The translations under genes were made by a program, and so were the position numbers. From the NCBI GenBank assembly GCA_900547315.1, contig URGI01000045.1, forward strand, positions 1-15,686: DNA of 15,686 bases, written 5' to 3'. Every line of letters starts with the position of its first letter. Within the stretch, counting starts at the first letter, position 1. Positions 15,660 through 15,686 of this stretch are shown here, piece by piece. The notes beneath the pieces are model-generated. The model searched no databases. It was not told the origin of the DNA and worked only from the letters and a program-made list of their open reading frames with translations. The DNA is from an uncultured Eubacteriales bacterium. Its GTDB lineage: Bacteria > Bacillota > Clostridia > Oscillospirales > Oscillospiraceae.

Positions 15660-15686
15660 GGTCCGAGTGACTAGATTCGAACTAGC
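15659..15686 (-). tRNA. 3' part of a tRNA cut by the window edge, possibly tRNA-Pro
   Basis: Read on the - strand, the sequence gives a five-pair T stem (GCTAG with CTAGT, one G-U pair), a canonical T loop TTCGAAT, the acceptor 3' strand CACTCGG, discriminator A and an encoded CCA. The 5' part with the anticodon lies beyond position 15686, so identity is not visible. The acceptor would start with C1 pairing G72, which together with A73 is typical of bacterial tRNA-Pro; this is only a suggestion. Confidence 0.75.

Noticed and set aside
1..15686. CRISPR array, transposase, integrase, phage, toxin-antitoxin or defence genes
   Set aside because: No regularly spaced repeats and no such proteins were seen on either strand.

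Overview
The window is GC-rich DNA that is almost fully coding. The gene content (a YfmF/YfmH pair of M16 peptidase homologues, Firmicute-type Lgt, BrnQ, and a short NSS/SNF sodium symporter) fits a high-GC, anaerobic, gut-type Clostridia lineage such as Oscillospirales or Christensenellales. That placement is an inference from protein style and base composition, not a taxonomic result.

Layout. (1) Positions 1-166 are a leader with a two-part stem-loop and a possible weak promoter. (2) Positions 167-7186 encode one very large membrane-anchored protein of the cyclic beta-1,2-glucan synthase type (GT84-like synthase, glycoamylase-like middle domain, GH94-like phosphorylase domain). It fills almost half the window. 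(3) A clear extended -10 promoter at about 7217 starts a tight + strand operon: an inactive M16 homologue (yfmF-like), an active-site-bearing M16 peptidase (yfmH-like), lgt, and a small acidic helical protein. A strong intrinsic terminator at 11232-11262 closes it. (4) A second + strand group follows: an O6-alkylguanine-DNA methyltransferase, an HD-domain phosphohydrolase overlapping it by 4 bp, and an AT-rich NTF2/SnoaL-like gene that looks foreign, followed by a short orphan ORF. (5) A palindromic bidirectional terminator at about 12841-12874 separates these from a convergent - strand pair, an NSS-family symporter followed by BrnQ, which together look like a sodium-driven amino-acid uptake operon. 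(6) The right edge cuts through a - strand tRNA, of which only the T arm, acceptor 3' strand and CCA are present. A perfect 36-bp palindrome lies directly downstream as its probable terminator.

Most of this is ordinary housekeeping and transport. Two things stand out. The 10-mer TTATGTAAAC occurs five times in the same orientation, in two reading frames, within the second half of the glucan synthase gene. A GATGAG tandem repeat lies exactly on the yfmF/yfmH junction, where it encodes an Asp/Glu tail in one frame and a ladder of SD-plus-ATG start sites in the other. I found no CRISPR array, no complete mobile element and no convincing new defence or biosynthetic system.
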